64,000 nucleotides of DNA from Fulvimarina sp039652615 (GTDB lineage Bacteria > Pseudomonadota > Alphaproteobacteria > Rhizobiales > Rhizobiaceae), in contig NZ_JBDJAC010000011.1 in the NCBI RefSeq assembly GCF_039652615.1, forward strand, positions 1 to 64,000, written 5' to 3'. This document shows, in pieces, positions 8,235 through 15,163 of the stretch. Position numbers and translations under genes: made by a program. Numbering within the stretch: the stretch's first letter is position 1; each line of letters starts with the position of its first letter. The notes beneath the pieces were generated by a model. The model searched no databases. It saw only the letters and a program-made list of their open reading frames with translations, and was not told where the DNA came from.

Positions 8235-8441
8235 CTAAAGGGATGCCGCAAGAGCGTGCTCGACCTCGCTCTCTTTCGATCGGTTGATGTTGTCAACGAA
8301 CTTCTTGTACCGAGCGAGGTTCTCGTCTCTGAATGACTCCCGTGCCGGTTTTGGCGCGGTGAGCCGGTCTTTTGAATCACGATTTGAGTTCGAAGATGCA
8401 TCTGTCGCATCGTGCGTATGATGTTTTGCCACCTGGTTCAT
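8235..8441 (-). CDS. Small hydrophilic protein paired with the Ntn hydrolase
   Basis: The 68-aa product begins at ATG 8441 (GGGAG about 8 bp upstream; an ATG at 8447 is possible too) and lies only about 10 bp after the stop of the preceding minus-strand gene, so both are likely one transcript. It is Asn/Asp/Lys-rich and probably disordered in its first half, with a helical C-terminal half (RYKKFVDNINRSKESEVEHAL). No family recognised. Partner, substrate or inhibitor roles toward the upstream hydrolase are all possible. Confidence 0.5.
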   Translation of the reverse strand: MNQVAKHHTHDATDASSNSNRDSKDRLTAPKPARESFRDENLARYKKFVDNINRSKESEVEHALAASL

Positions 8442-8451
8442 CGGCATCTCC

Positions 8452-9711
8452 CTATTTATAAAGCGCGCTCTTTCTAAGCATGAATCTAGGGTTCAAATCG
8501 CTCTGAAAGAAGTGCTTGCGCTTTATCCACACTAATCCCTCGCTCTTCGTTATCACTGCGACATCAATCGGACCACCCACGCTTTCTGATGGTTTGGTCA
8601 CTTTCTCCTTGAGGGATTCCAGTTGAACCAGCGTTTCAGCCAATTCGGTCATTTCGTCGATGGGCAAAACGCTGAGTACGTTGCGAAGAGGCAGCGCATG
8701 GTTAGTGCGTGCGACCTCGAAGAGTCGATGGTCGATACCTTCTCTCGTCTCCTTAAGCGCCTGCTCAATGCCCTGACGATCGGCTGACAAGCCGAAGTTA
8801 TCGCAAAGAGTATCGGCAAGTTTTTTGTGTTCATCTTCTAATGCCGTCGCTAGACGATAGTAAACTTCGAAACCAAGCCCCGATATAAAGGTATCCGTCA
8901 TAGAATACTGAGCAAAGCCTTCAATGTGAGACTGTACGTCATGGCTGATAGTTGCAGGCTGCTTGGCCGTGCTCAAGAGATGGCCGCCAACAACAGCGTA
9001 GGCATGATATTCTGCCATTGTTGGAAAAATCTCTAAGTCTCCGAAACCTGAAAAAACTAAGCCAGTTTTTCCCATGTATCGTTCTGGATTTCGGAGCGCT
9101 ACCTTAATACCTATTTTCGCGAGCGCGTTACAATCAACTTGAAATGGAAGTCGTTCTAGCCAGCTTTCGAGCTCTGAAGCGACATTTTCGACCATACCAC
9201 TAAGTGCATCTTCCTCGATCTCACTTGGAACAAAATATGGAAGATCGTTATTTTCGAGGTCCTTCAAATGATCTTGTATGCCCTCATCAATCAGCAATCG
9301 CGCTTCTTCGGCTTCGAGCTTGTTATTCGGTAGTTCGGGCAAGCAGTCTAATGCAGCGCGCGTAGAAGCTCCAATAAGATAAGCACGTTGCTTTGAGTCA
9401 GGAAATAAATGACCGTTCTCTGAAAGATATCGAAGAAATTCTTCGGCATAATCAGTTAGATGATTGAAGCTTTTTTCGCCTAGTTCTTTGCGAAACTCCT
9501 TTATTACGATTTCCCACGGCACGCCCATAACTTCAGCGCCGTCGAATATCATCAAACCAACTGGATGATGGTCGGAAAATTGAAATATCTTGTTTGCACC
9601 CTTGAAATAGCGCTCCTCTCGTTTTCCGCCCTTCCATTGAGTTACGGTGGTAGCGCTATCTGCAGCAAGGACTGCAGCAAACCGGTTCATTATGCATACT
9701 TCAGAAGTCAT
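8452..9711 (-). CDS. Predicted proteasome-like Ntn hydrolase, satellite cargo
   Basis: The 419-aa protein begins MTSEVCIMNRF, then VLAADSATTV and ANKIFQFSDHHPVGLMIF. If Met1 is removed, Thr becomes residue 1 and the Asp of AADS falls at residue 17, as in 20S proteasome beta subunits and HslV (Thr1, Asp17). Lys in NKIF, at residue 40, could serve as the Lys33 equivalent after a short insertion. The remaining ~330 residues are mostly helical and not recognised. Base composition is clearly AT-richer than both flanks, and the gene runs against the satellite's own genes, marking it as acquired cargo. Start ATG 9711 has only a weak AAGCGGA upstream; a start at the internal MNRF would remove the proposed nucleophile. 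Confidence 0.6.
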   Translation of the reverse strand: MTSEVCIMNRFAAVLAADSATTVTQWKGGKREERYFKGANKIFQFSDHHPVGLMIFDGAEVMGVPWEIVIKEFRKELGEKSFNHLTDYAEEFLRYLSENGHLFPDSKQRAYLIGASTRAALDCLPELPNNKLEAEEARLLIDEGIQDHLKDLENNDLPYFVPSEIEEDALSGMVENVASELESWLERLPFQVDCNALAKIGIKVALRNPERYMGKTGLVFSGFGDLEIFPTMAEYHAYAVVGGHLLSTAKQPATISHDVQSHIEGFAQYSMTDTFISGLGFEVYYRLATALEDEHKKLADTLCDNFGLSADRQGIEQALKETREGIDHRLFEVARTNHALPLRNVLSVLPIDEMTELAETLVQLESLKEKVTKPSESVGGPIDVAVITKSEGLVWIKRKHFFQSDLNPRFMLRKSALYK

Positions 9712-10368
9712 CGTGATCCGCTTCGAATGAGATTCCTTGGGAGGCCAATTTGATACCGACCAGGCATGGTCGAACCATATTCTGAGTTGCGCCGTCTGTC
9801 GAACGGAGCCGCAGACAGCACAAACAAACTCTGCATTTGGAAAATGGAGCGGAAAGGTGTCGCTTATTGCGAAGTAAATTAAAATGCTTGGTGTCGGCTT
9901 CCGAACAAAAACTTCTTGACTTAGCCCGGCCTCCGCGGCTGGGCGGCTTCACGTAACCCGGCTTCTATTTCAAAAGCCTGCAATATTAGCGCGCGTTAAG
10001 CGCTTAGCCTTGGGTGAGGCTGCGCTTGAAAATTGTTAAGGATCGCGTAGGGTGCTCTGCGGAGCGTGAGACCTCCCGACACGGAGCCCGCCAAGGCTTT
10101 GCGTGTCAGTCACAGAGCGCAGAACTGATCTCGCCAAAGATACAGCCTGCGAAACGAACGCGGTCGATTTGTTATCGGCGCGCGAACGGCACTTTTATGC
10201 CGGGAGTCCGATCGCCATGCAATAGCCCGCGAGGGTAAAAGCGATTGGGCCGTTCTCTGTGACGGTTCTCACACTCCCGGTGCCAGTGCCGACCGCTGGC
10301 GAGAAGACGACGCTATTCGCCTCGTCTTCCCGGCCGTGAGAAGCCGGTTCGAGTCACAGAGCAGAACC
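9712..10368. other. 657-bp gene-free stretch rich in strong hairpins
   Basis: No convincing gene is present; the short frames here have no family signal. Hairpins are dense from 9998 onward. A stem AAGCGC/GCGCTT plus AGCCT/AGGCT occupies 9998-10027. A weaker structure spans about 10050-10125 and ends in GTCACAGAGCGCAGAAC (10109-10125), nearly repeated at 10353-10367. A large branched structure at 10252-10367 is listed separately. The part from 9712 to 9990 should hold the promoter of the minus-strand hydrolase gene. Confidence 0.55.
10252..10367 (+). ncRNA. Large branched RNA structure leading into the next gene
   Basis: Reading by eye, CTCTGTGAC (10255-10263) pairs perfectly with GTCACAGAG (10353-10361), extended by GTT/AAC across a 3-nt bulge. 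Inside it GGTTCTCAC (10264-10272) pairs with GTGAGAAGCC (10336-10345) with one bulge, then CCGG (10277-10280) with CCGG (10330-10333). Two hairpins branch within: GCCAG/CTGGC (10282-10300) and GAAGACGA/TCGTCTTC (10303-10329). The outer stem ends 1-2 nt before ATG 10369, so it could control translation of that gene or be a separate structured RNA. No known RNA family recognised. Confidence 0.55.
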
Positions 10369-10941
10369 ATGAAACACGATAAGCAGCTGCACAATGCAGC
10401 CTTTGAGCACAAGCTCCTCCTCCTTCTGTTGAATAATGCCGATGTCGAGCCCGTCATCTTGAATGACTACGGCTTAAAGGGATCTCGGTTAACGGTGACG
10501 GTGCCAAACGAAGTGCTCGGCTATCTCGAACTCGTCGGCAGCGACGAGGAGGACGACGAGGAGCAAGAGTCTGGCTACGGCGACGTTGAAGGAATGCTTC
10601 TCGAGGAGAGAGGTGAACCGGCTCTCGGTTGGACCGAGGAATTCGACCAAGAGCTCGCCCGGACAATCGAGGGGGGCGGCTATGGCGATGGTGAAGGCGA
10701 GCCATCGCTAGGATGGGCCGAAAACCACGGATGCGGTTTTACCCAGGCACAGGCCGAAGCGGCGCGCGACGATCGCGAGGATGATGTCGATTTCGAAATC
10801 GATCACGGCGATCAGCCAGAGCACGACCCGGCTGAGGATGGTGTCGCTGACAGCGATGGAGTTGCCGAGCAATTTGGCGGGATTTGGTTCCACGCTTTCG
10901 GTGTAATCGGCAGCACTCTTCATCATGGCGAAGCGATATGA
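10369..10941 (+). CDS. Acidic hypothetical protein with repeated LGW motif
   Basis: The 190-aa protein starts MKHDKQLHNAAFEHKLLLLLLNN, followed by GLKGSRLTVTVPNEVLGYLE. The middle and C-terminal parts are very acidic (Asp/Glu runs) and carry two similar units, GEPALGWTEEFDQE and GEPSLGWAENHG. I recognise the pattern from rhizobial hypothetical proteins but know no function. ATG 10369 is chosen; the structured leader ends just before it and no clear Shine-Dalgarno is seen, so access to the start may depend on the fold. The acidity is compatible with DNA mimicry, which is speculation. Confidence 0.7.
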   Translation: MKHDKQLHNAAFEHKLLLLLLNNADVEPVILNDYGLKGSRLTVTVPNEVLGYLELVGSDEEDDEEQESGYGDVEGMLLEERGEPALGWTEEFDQELARTIEGGGYGDGEGEPSLGWAENHGCGFTQAQAEAARDDREDDVDFEIDHGDQPEHDPAEDGVADSDGVAEQFGGIWFHAFGVIGSTLHHGEAI

Positions 10942-10985
10942 CCGCTCCTGAGATCGGTGGCGCATTGCATTAATCGGAAGTCCGC

Positions 10986-11035
10986 CGGCGAATTCGAGGG
11001 TGTCTCTTTAGGATGCCCTCGATTGCAATTCGCCG
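10986..11035 (+). terminator. Nested hairpin between acidic-protein gene and regulator
   Basis: CGGCGAATT (10986-10994) pairs with AATTCGCCG (11027-11035), and CGAGGG (10995-11000) pairs with CCCTCG (11016-11021) inside it, giving a 15-bp stem with a small bulge. It lies 45 bp after the stop of the acidic-protein gene. No T-run follows. It could end that transcript or serve as an operator for the regulator downstream. Confidence 0.5.
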
Positions 11036-11119
11036 GGTCGGGTCATTTGCAAAATAAACATCATTCATTGACGGAAGATGGCGATCTTGATAGAGCATTA
11101 CTCAACGACGGAGGTTGAC

Positions 11120-11584
11120 GTGAAAACTAAGCGAATCAGCGAAATTTGTGAACATTGCGGATTGAATCGTCGCGATATCGAAAACTGGCTCGGGCGCCTG
11201 GAATTCCGAACGGAGTTTGCCCCGGTCACTCAAGGGGTCGCTCGGCAGTATACCGTCGAGAACGCACGCGAACTGGCGCTGATCTCTGCATTCGTGCGCG
11301 CCGGTGTTGAGCCTCGTTGGGCGGTCGCAAAAGCTGACGCTGTACGGCGCCAGATCCTCAGCACGGGCGGATTGCGTGAATACGTCGTGAGTATGAACGG
11401 TGCCGGAAAGGGCATCGCGACCAGCGAGCTGGATGCCGAGAAACTCACGGAAATGCTCGCTGAGCCGGGTTGCCTCCCGGTTCTTTCGATCGTGCACGTC
11501 GGCGCGGTCGTGCGTCGTGTGGACGAGCTTTATGCAGACGCCGACGCTGCGGTCGTCGAAGAGCGGATGAAGGTCGATGCCTGA
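11120..11584 (+). CDS. MerR-like helix-turn-helix regulator
   Basis: The 154-aa protein opens with KTKRISEICEHCGLNRRDIENWL and continues with ARQYTVENARELALISAFVRAGV, the arrangement of a MerR-type winged helix with its second helical unit. It lacks the cysteines of a metal sensor and is the likely control protein of the element. GTG 11120 is preferred because GGAGG precedes it by 6 bp; an in-frame ATG at 11078 lacks comparable spacing. It overlaps the next small gene by 8 bp and lies upstream of the integrase, fitting a regulator or directionality factor. Confidence 0.75.
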   Translation: MKTKRISEICEHCGLNRRDIENWLGRLEFRTEFAPVTQGVARQYTVENARELALISAFVRAGVEPRWAVAKADAVRRQILSTGGLREYVVSMNGAGKGIATSELDAEKLTEMLAEPGCLPVLSIVHVGAVVRRVDELYADADAAVVEERMKVDA

Positions 11585-11771
11585 GAAACGTCCCGCTCCT
11601 CGGCAGTCGGTTGTGAAGGCGCTTGTTCAGCCTCTCATTGCCGCTGGCTGCGAAATTCGCGGCGTTCGATATCACGAAGACGGTTCGATTGAAGTGATGA
11701 CGGGCTCGACTGCGGAGCCCACAAATGCCTTCGATCGCTGGCAGGCGGGTCGTGATGCGGGTCCGGCTTAA
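11577..11771 (+). CDS. Small protein upstream of integrase
   Basis: The 64-aa product has the shape of a small protein often found before rhizobial tRNA-type integrases: a helical start (SVVKALVQPLIAAG) then GVRYHEDGSIEVMTG, a short beta segment. ATG 11577 overlaps the regulator stop, and its own end overlaps the integrase start, so regulator, small protein and integrase appear cotranscribed. Function unknown. Confidence 0.7.
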   Translation: MPEKRPAPRQSVVKALVQPLIAAGCEIRGVRYHEDGSIEVMTGSTAEPTNAFDRWQAGRDAGPA

Positions 11772-12837
11772 GGGTATCAACCATATCACGAAGACGCTCG
11801 CCGACGGGACCAAGCGCGCCTATTACTACGCTTGGAAGGGCGGACCTCGCCTCGAAGGAGAGCCGGGTTCGCCGGAATTCATCGCGAGCTATGACCGGGC
11901 AATTCGCCAGAAAGTCCAGCCAGCGGCCGGAACGGTGGCGCGCATCCTTGCCGCGTATCAGGATAGCGCCGAATGGGCCAAGCTCGCCGATCGCACTCGC
12001 AAGGATTACCTGGGCAAGATACTCCTCATTGAAAAGGAATTTGGGAGCTTCCCGCTCGAAGCGCTCAACGATCGCAGGACGCGCGGCATGTTCATGTCGT
12101 GGCGCGACAAGCTGGCGAAGGCTTCGCCTCGTCAAGCCGATCTCGCTTGGTCTGTCCTCGCTCGTGTCCTGTCTTGGTCATTCAATCGCGGTCTGGTCGA
12201 TACCAACCCCTGCAAAGGCGGCGGGCGGCTGTATGACGGTGGCAGTCGCAAGGATCGTGTTTGGACGGATGCCGACGAGGCGGCGTTCCTCGCCGTGGCT
12301 GGCGATGGGCTCAAGCTGGCCTTCCTCCTCGCGGTCTATACCGGACAACGGCAGGGCGATCTCCTGCGGCTCCCTTGGAACGCCTATGACGGCCGGACGA
12401 TACGATTGCGGCAGGGCAAAACCGGCGTTCGCGTGGCGGTCCCTGTTCATTCGACGCTGAGAAGCGCCCTCGACGCCGCCAAGAGGATTTCGCCGATCAT
12501 TTTGACGGCGCGCGGCGGCGTGCCGTGGACTGCGGACGGCTTTAGGTCGTCTTGGCGCAAGGCCTGCCAGCGGGCCGCGATAGAAGGGCTGACGTTCCAC
12601 GATCTTCGCGGAACGGCGGTGACGCGGCTTTTCGAAGCGCAATGCACCGATGCAGAGGTAGCGACGATTACCGGCCATTCGCTTTCGGAAGTCCGTTCGA
12701 TCCTCGATGCGAACTATTTTTCGCGCTCGTCGGCACTGGCTCAAAGCGCGATAGAAAAGCTCGAAACGAGAACGAAAAAATCCAACCGGCTTCCCAACCG
12801 GGCGGCTGGGTCATCAGAGGAAAGAGAAAAAGTGTAG
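11755..12837 (+). CDS. int: Tyrosine-family site-specific integrase
   Basis: The 360-aa protein carries the tyrosine recombinase catalytic set: Arg in YTGQRQGDLLRLPW, the box II HDLRGTAVTRLF (H-x-x-R), TGHS, and the nucleophile Tyr in DANYF. The N-terminal part (MRVRLKGINHITKTLADGTKR) is the usual start of rhizobial tRNA-targeting integrases, so I choose ATG 11755 over the in-frame ATG 11725. It ends 9 bp before the tRNA-Gln attachment site and is the enzyme expected to insert and excise the 10.2-kb element between the two 47-bp repeats. Confidence 0.93.
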   Translation: MRVRLKGINHITKTLADGTKRAYYYAWKGGPRLEGEPGSPEFIASYDRAIRQKVQPAAGTVARILAAYQDSAEWAKLADRTRKDYLGKILLIEKEFGSFPLEALNDRRTRGMFMSWRDKLAKASPRQADLAWSVLARVLSWSFNRGLVDTNPCKGGGRLYDGGSRKDRVWTDADEAAFLAVAGDGLKLAFLLAVYTGQRQGDLLRLPWNAYDGRTIRLRQGKTGVRVAVPVHSTLRSALDAAKRISPIILTARGGVPWTADGFRSSWRKACQRAAIEGLTFHDLRGTAVTRLFEAQCTDAEVATITGHSLSEVRSILDANYFSRSSALAQSAIEKLETRTKKSNRLPNRAAGSSEEREKV

Positions 12838-12846
12838 TGAAATCAA

Positions 12847-12893
12847 TGGCTGGGGAACCTGGATTCGAACCAGGACTAACGGAGTCAGAGTCC
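12847..12893. repeat. tRNA-side attachment site, 47-bp direct repeat
   Basis: Exact copy of 2669-2715; identical from the CCA end of tRNA-Gln through the anticodon, then diverging. It lies inside the intact tRNA and marks the right boundary of the element. Confidence 0.9.
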
Positions 12894-12920
12894 GCTGGTC
12901 TACCGTTAACCTATTCCCCA
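12847..12920 (-). tRNA. tRNA-Gln (anticodon CTG)
   Basis: On the minus strand a full cloverleaf is present: acceptor TGGGGAA/TTCCCCA, D arm, anticodon loop CTCTGAC giving CTG, T arm with GGTTCGAATCC, G73 and an encoded CCA. Its 3' 47 bp (12847-12893) are the insertion target and are duplicated at 2669-2715. The element restored a complete tRNA here. Confidence 0.95.
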
Positions 12921-13124
12921 ACAGGCCGTCCTGCGGCGTGTGACGGTCGATATATCGTCTCAGGAGCGGGATGGAAACCCTGTAGAGGCGAAAAAATCGA
13001 TCTCGATATGACTTCACGGGGCGCAGGGCGAAGAAACCGATTTCGGAGGATAGGAGAATGCTGCCTTTTGCGGCCCTCGCGGAACCGGTAATGGACCGTT
13101 ATGCGATGATTTGGAGGCTTCGTC

Positions 13125-13775
13125 ATGGATGACAGCGAAACAGCCGGGCTGACCGAGGGGCTCGACGGCCTGTGCCGCTGCTCGTGGGCGGGCCACGATG
13201 CGCTCTATCAGGCCTATCATGACGAAGAGTGGGGCCGGCCGGTGTCGGACGATCGGCAGCTTTTCGAAAAACTCTGCCTTGAAGGCTTTCAGGCGGGGCT
13301 GTCCTGGCTCACAATTCTGAAGAAGCGCGAGGCGTTTCGCGAGGTCTTCCACGGTTTCGAGATCGACCGCGTGGCAGTGATGGGAGAAGCGGATATCGAA
13401 CGGCTTCTGGGCGATGCCCGGATCATCCGCCATCGCGGCAAGATTTCAGCGGCGATTTCCAATGCTCGTGCGGCACGGGCACTGATCGACGGGGAGGGTT
13501 CGCTCGCCGCGTTCCTCTGGTCCTTCGAGCCTTCTGCGAATGAGCGGCCGGAGACCGTCACAATCGACTGGATCCGCGAAAACCCCGTGACGCCAGCCTC
13601 AACGCGGCTTTCCAAAGAATTGCGCAAGCGGGGCTTTCGCTTCGTCGGCCCGACGACCTGTTATGCGTTCATGCAGTCCATGGGCTTCGTCAACGATCAC
13701 ATGCCCGGATGCCATGCGCGGCCGGCCTGTGAGGCCGACCGCACGAATTTTGAAAGACCGGTGCGGACGACCTGA
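13125..13775 (+). CDS. tag: DNA-3-methyladenine glycosylase I
   Basis: The 216-aa enzyme removes 3-methyladenine from alkylated DNA as the first step of base excision repair. Tag hallmarks are visible: LCRCSWAGHDALYQAYHDEEWG at the start, LFEKLCLEGFQAGLSWLTILKKRE, and a C-terminal zinc-binding end (MQSMGFVNDHMPGCHARPAC) matching the Cys/His ligands. ATG 13125 follows TTGGAGG. It is the first core gene right of the element and appears monocistronic. Confidence 0.95.
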   Translation: MDDSETAGLTEGLDGLCRCSWAGHDALYQAYHDEEWGRPVSDDRQLFEKLCLEGFQAGLSWLTILKKREAFREVFHGFEIDRVAVMGEADIERLLGDARIIRHRGKISAAISNARAARALIDGEGSLAAFLWSFEPSANERPETVTIDWIRENPVTPASTRLSKELRKRGFRFVGPTTCYAFMQSMGFVNDHMPGCHARPACEADRTNFERPVRTT

Positions 13776-13801
13776 CCTTCATTGACAGATCTCAGAAACG
13801 G

Positions 13802-14980
13802 TCAGCTCGCTTCTTCGCCGGGCGTCAGCTTGATCAGGCGACCGCCCGCGCCGTCCTCCAGCACCCAGACCGCGCCGTCCGGCCCCTCTTCGACTTCGCG
13901 CACGCGATATCCCCAAGAGAAGCGCTCGGCTTCGCTCGCCGAATCGCCCTCGATGTCGACATGGATGAGCGCCTTGGACGACAGGCCGCCGATCAGCGCG
14001 TCGCCCTGCCAGTCGGGAAAGGTTTCGCCGTCATAGATCACGAGGCCGGCAGGCGAAATGACCGGAGTCCAGGACGCTTCCGGTGGATTGAAGCCATCAC
14101 TGGCCGGATCGTGGTCGGGGATCGGAACCCCCGAATAATTGATGCCGTTCGAAGCTTCCGGCCAGCCGTAATTGTCGCCGGGAACGATCAGGTTCAGCTC
14201 GTCACCACCGCGCGGGCCCATCTCGTGGGCCCAAAGCCGGTTCTCGCCGTCGAAGGCGATCCCGAGCATGTTGCGGTTGCCGACGGTCCAGAACTGTGCG
14301 GCGATGCCGCCTTCATCCGCGAAGGGATTGTCGTCAGGCACCGACCCATCGAGATTGAGCCGGACGATCTTGCCGAGATTCTTGTCCATGTCCTGGGCGG
14401 GGGTCTGCTTCTGGCGGTCGCCAGAGGTGACGAACATGGTGCCTTCCTGATCCGAGCCCTCCGGCCCGAAGGCGATCCGGTGGGAATAATGCCCCTGACC
14501 GGGAACATGCGGCTCCTGTTCCCAGATCTTCGTGATGTTCGCGAGGCGCGGTGTACCGCCCGAGCGGTCGAGTTCGGCGCGCACGAGGGCGGCGCCGAAG
14601 GTCTGGCCGTCGTCGAGGCTCTCGGCATAAGAGATGTAGATTTCGTTCGACTGCTCGAAGTCGGGCGCGGTCACCACGTCGCCGAGCCCACCCTGTCCGC
14701 CATAGGCGACCTCGAACATGCCTTCGACTTCGGTCTTTTCGCCGTCCGGCGAGACATGCTGCAGCGTTCCGCCGCGTTCGGTGACAAGCATGGACCCGTC
14801 AGGCAGGAAGGTCATCGCCCAGGGTTCGTCGAAATCGGTCAGCGGCTGGCCGGTGAGCGCCGTACCGTTGCTCCCCTCGATGCTCAGCGTGTCCTGCGCG
14901 AGGGCAGGGGAGGCCGCGAGCGCGGTGCTGGCGAGAAGGGCGGCGGCCGTCGAAAGGCCGATCCTGTCGATTCGTTTCAT
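13802..14980 (-). CDS. PQQ-dependent sugar dehydrogenase-like protein (YliI type)
   Basis: The 392-aa protein has a cleavable signal peptide (AALLASTALAASPALAQ) and a beta-propeller of the glucose/sorbosone dehydrogenase family: FDEPWAMTFLPDGSMLVTER, GGLGDVVTAPDF, GHYSHRIAFGPEG, VGNRNMLGIAFD, and PGDNYGWP near the cofactor site. Family members oxidise aldoses in the periplasm using PQQ. ATG 14980 has a GAGG about 9 bp upstream. Exact substrate cannot be read from the sequence. Confidence 0.88.
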   Translation of the reverse strand: MKRIDRIGLSTAAALLASTALAASPALAQDTLSIEGSNGTALTGQPLTDFDEPWAMTFLPDGSMLVTERGGTLQHVSPDGEKTEVEGMFEVAYGGQGGLGDVVTAPDFEQSNEIYISYAESLDDGQTFGAALVRAELDRSGGTPRLANITKIWEQEPHVPGQGHYSHRIAFGPEGSDQEGTMFVTSGDRQKQTPAQDMDKNLGKIVRLNLDGSVPDDNPFADEGGIAAQFWTVGNRNMLGIAFDGENRLWAHEMGPRGGDELNLIVPGDNYGWPEASNGINYSGVPIPDHDPASDGFNPPEASWTPVISPAGLVIYDGETFPDWQGDALIGGLSSKALIHVDIEGDSASEAERFSWGYRVREVEEGPDGAVWVLEDGAGGRLIKLTPGEEAS

Positions 14981-15163
14981 GATGTGAACCTCGATAAGAC
15001 AATCATTGGCTTGTTACTTCGAGGTAGTGTCTGCGGCCCTTCAATGGACCCCGTTCGCCCATTCACATTGACGCAGTCCCGTTCACGCTTCGAACAGCGC
15101 GACGTGATGCTGGAAGGCGCGACCGACCGGTTTGGGTTGGCCGACAGACCCACGGGCGTCGAC

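Larger units (their letters stand above)
2669..12893. mobile_element. Integrated capsid-encoding phage satellite (about 10.2 kb)
   Basis: The element is bounded by a perfect 47-bp direct repeat of the tRNA-Gln 3' end and has a tyrosine integrase 9 bp inside the tRNA-proximal repeat. Content is a primase-helicase, repeat-rich candidate origin, HK97 prohead protease, HK97 major capsid protein, MerR-like regulator and cargo. No terminase, portal, tail, lysis or holin gene was found on either strand. This matches the plan of small satellites that form their own capsids (capsid-forming phage-inducible chromosomal islands) and borrow the rest from a helper phage. Mobility and helper dependence are inferred. 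Confidence 0.8.

Noticed and set aside
10252..10367. Integron attC site or tRNA
   Set aside because: The ends do not show the attC core consensus in the right orientation, and although GGTTCGA resembles a T loop, no T stem forms around it.
10708..10965. 85-codon minus-strand frame with an apparent membrane segment
   Set aside because: The hydrophobic stretch is the antisense of the acidic Asp/Glu codons of the plus-strand gene (GAC/GAT read as valine and isoleucine), and there is no ribosome site.
2669..12893. Intact or recently decayed full prophage
   Set aside because: No portal, terminase, tail, holin or lysin gene or fragment is visible, and the remaining genes are intact and tightly packed, which fits a satellite better than decay.
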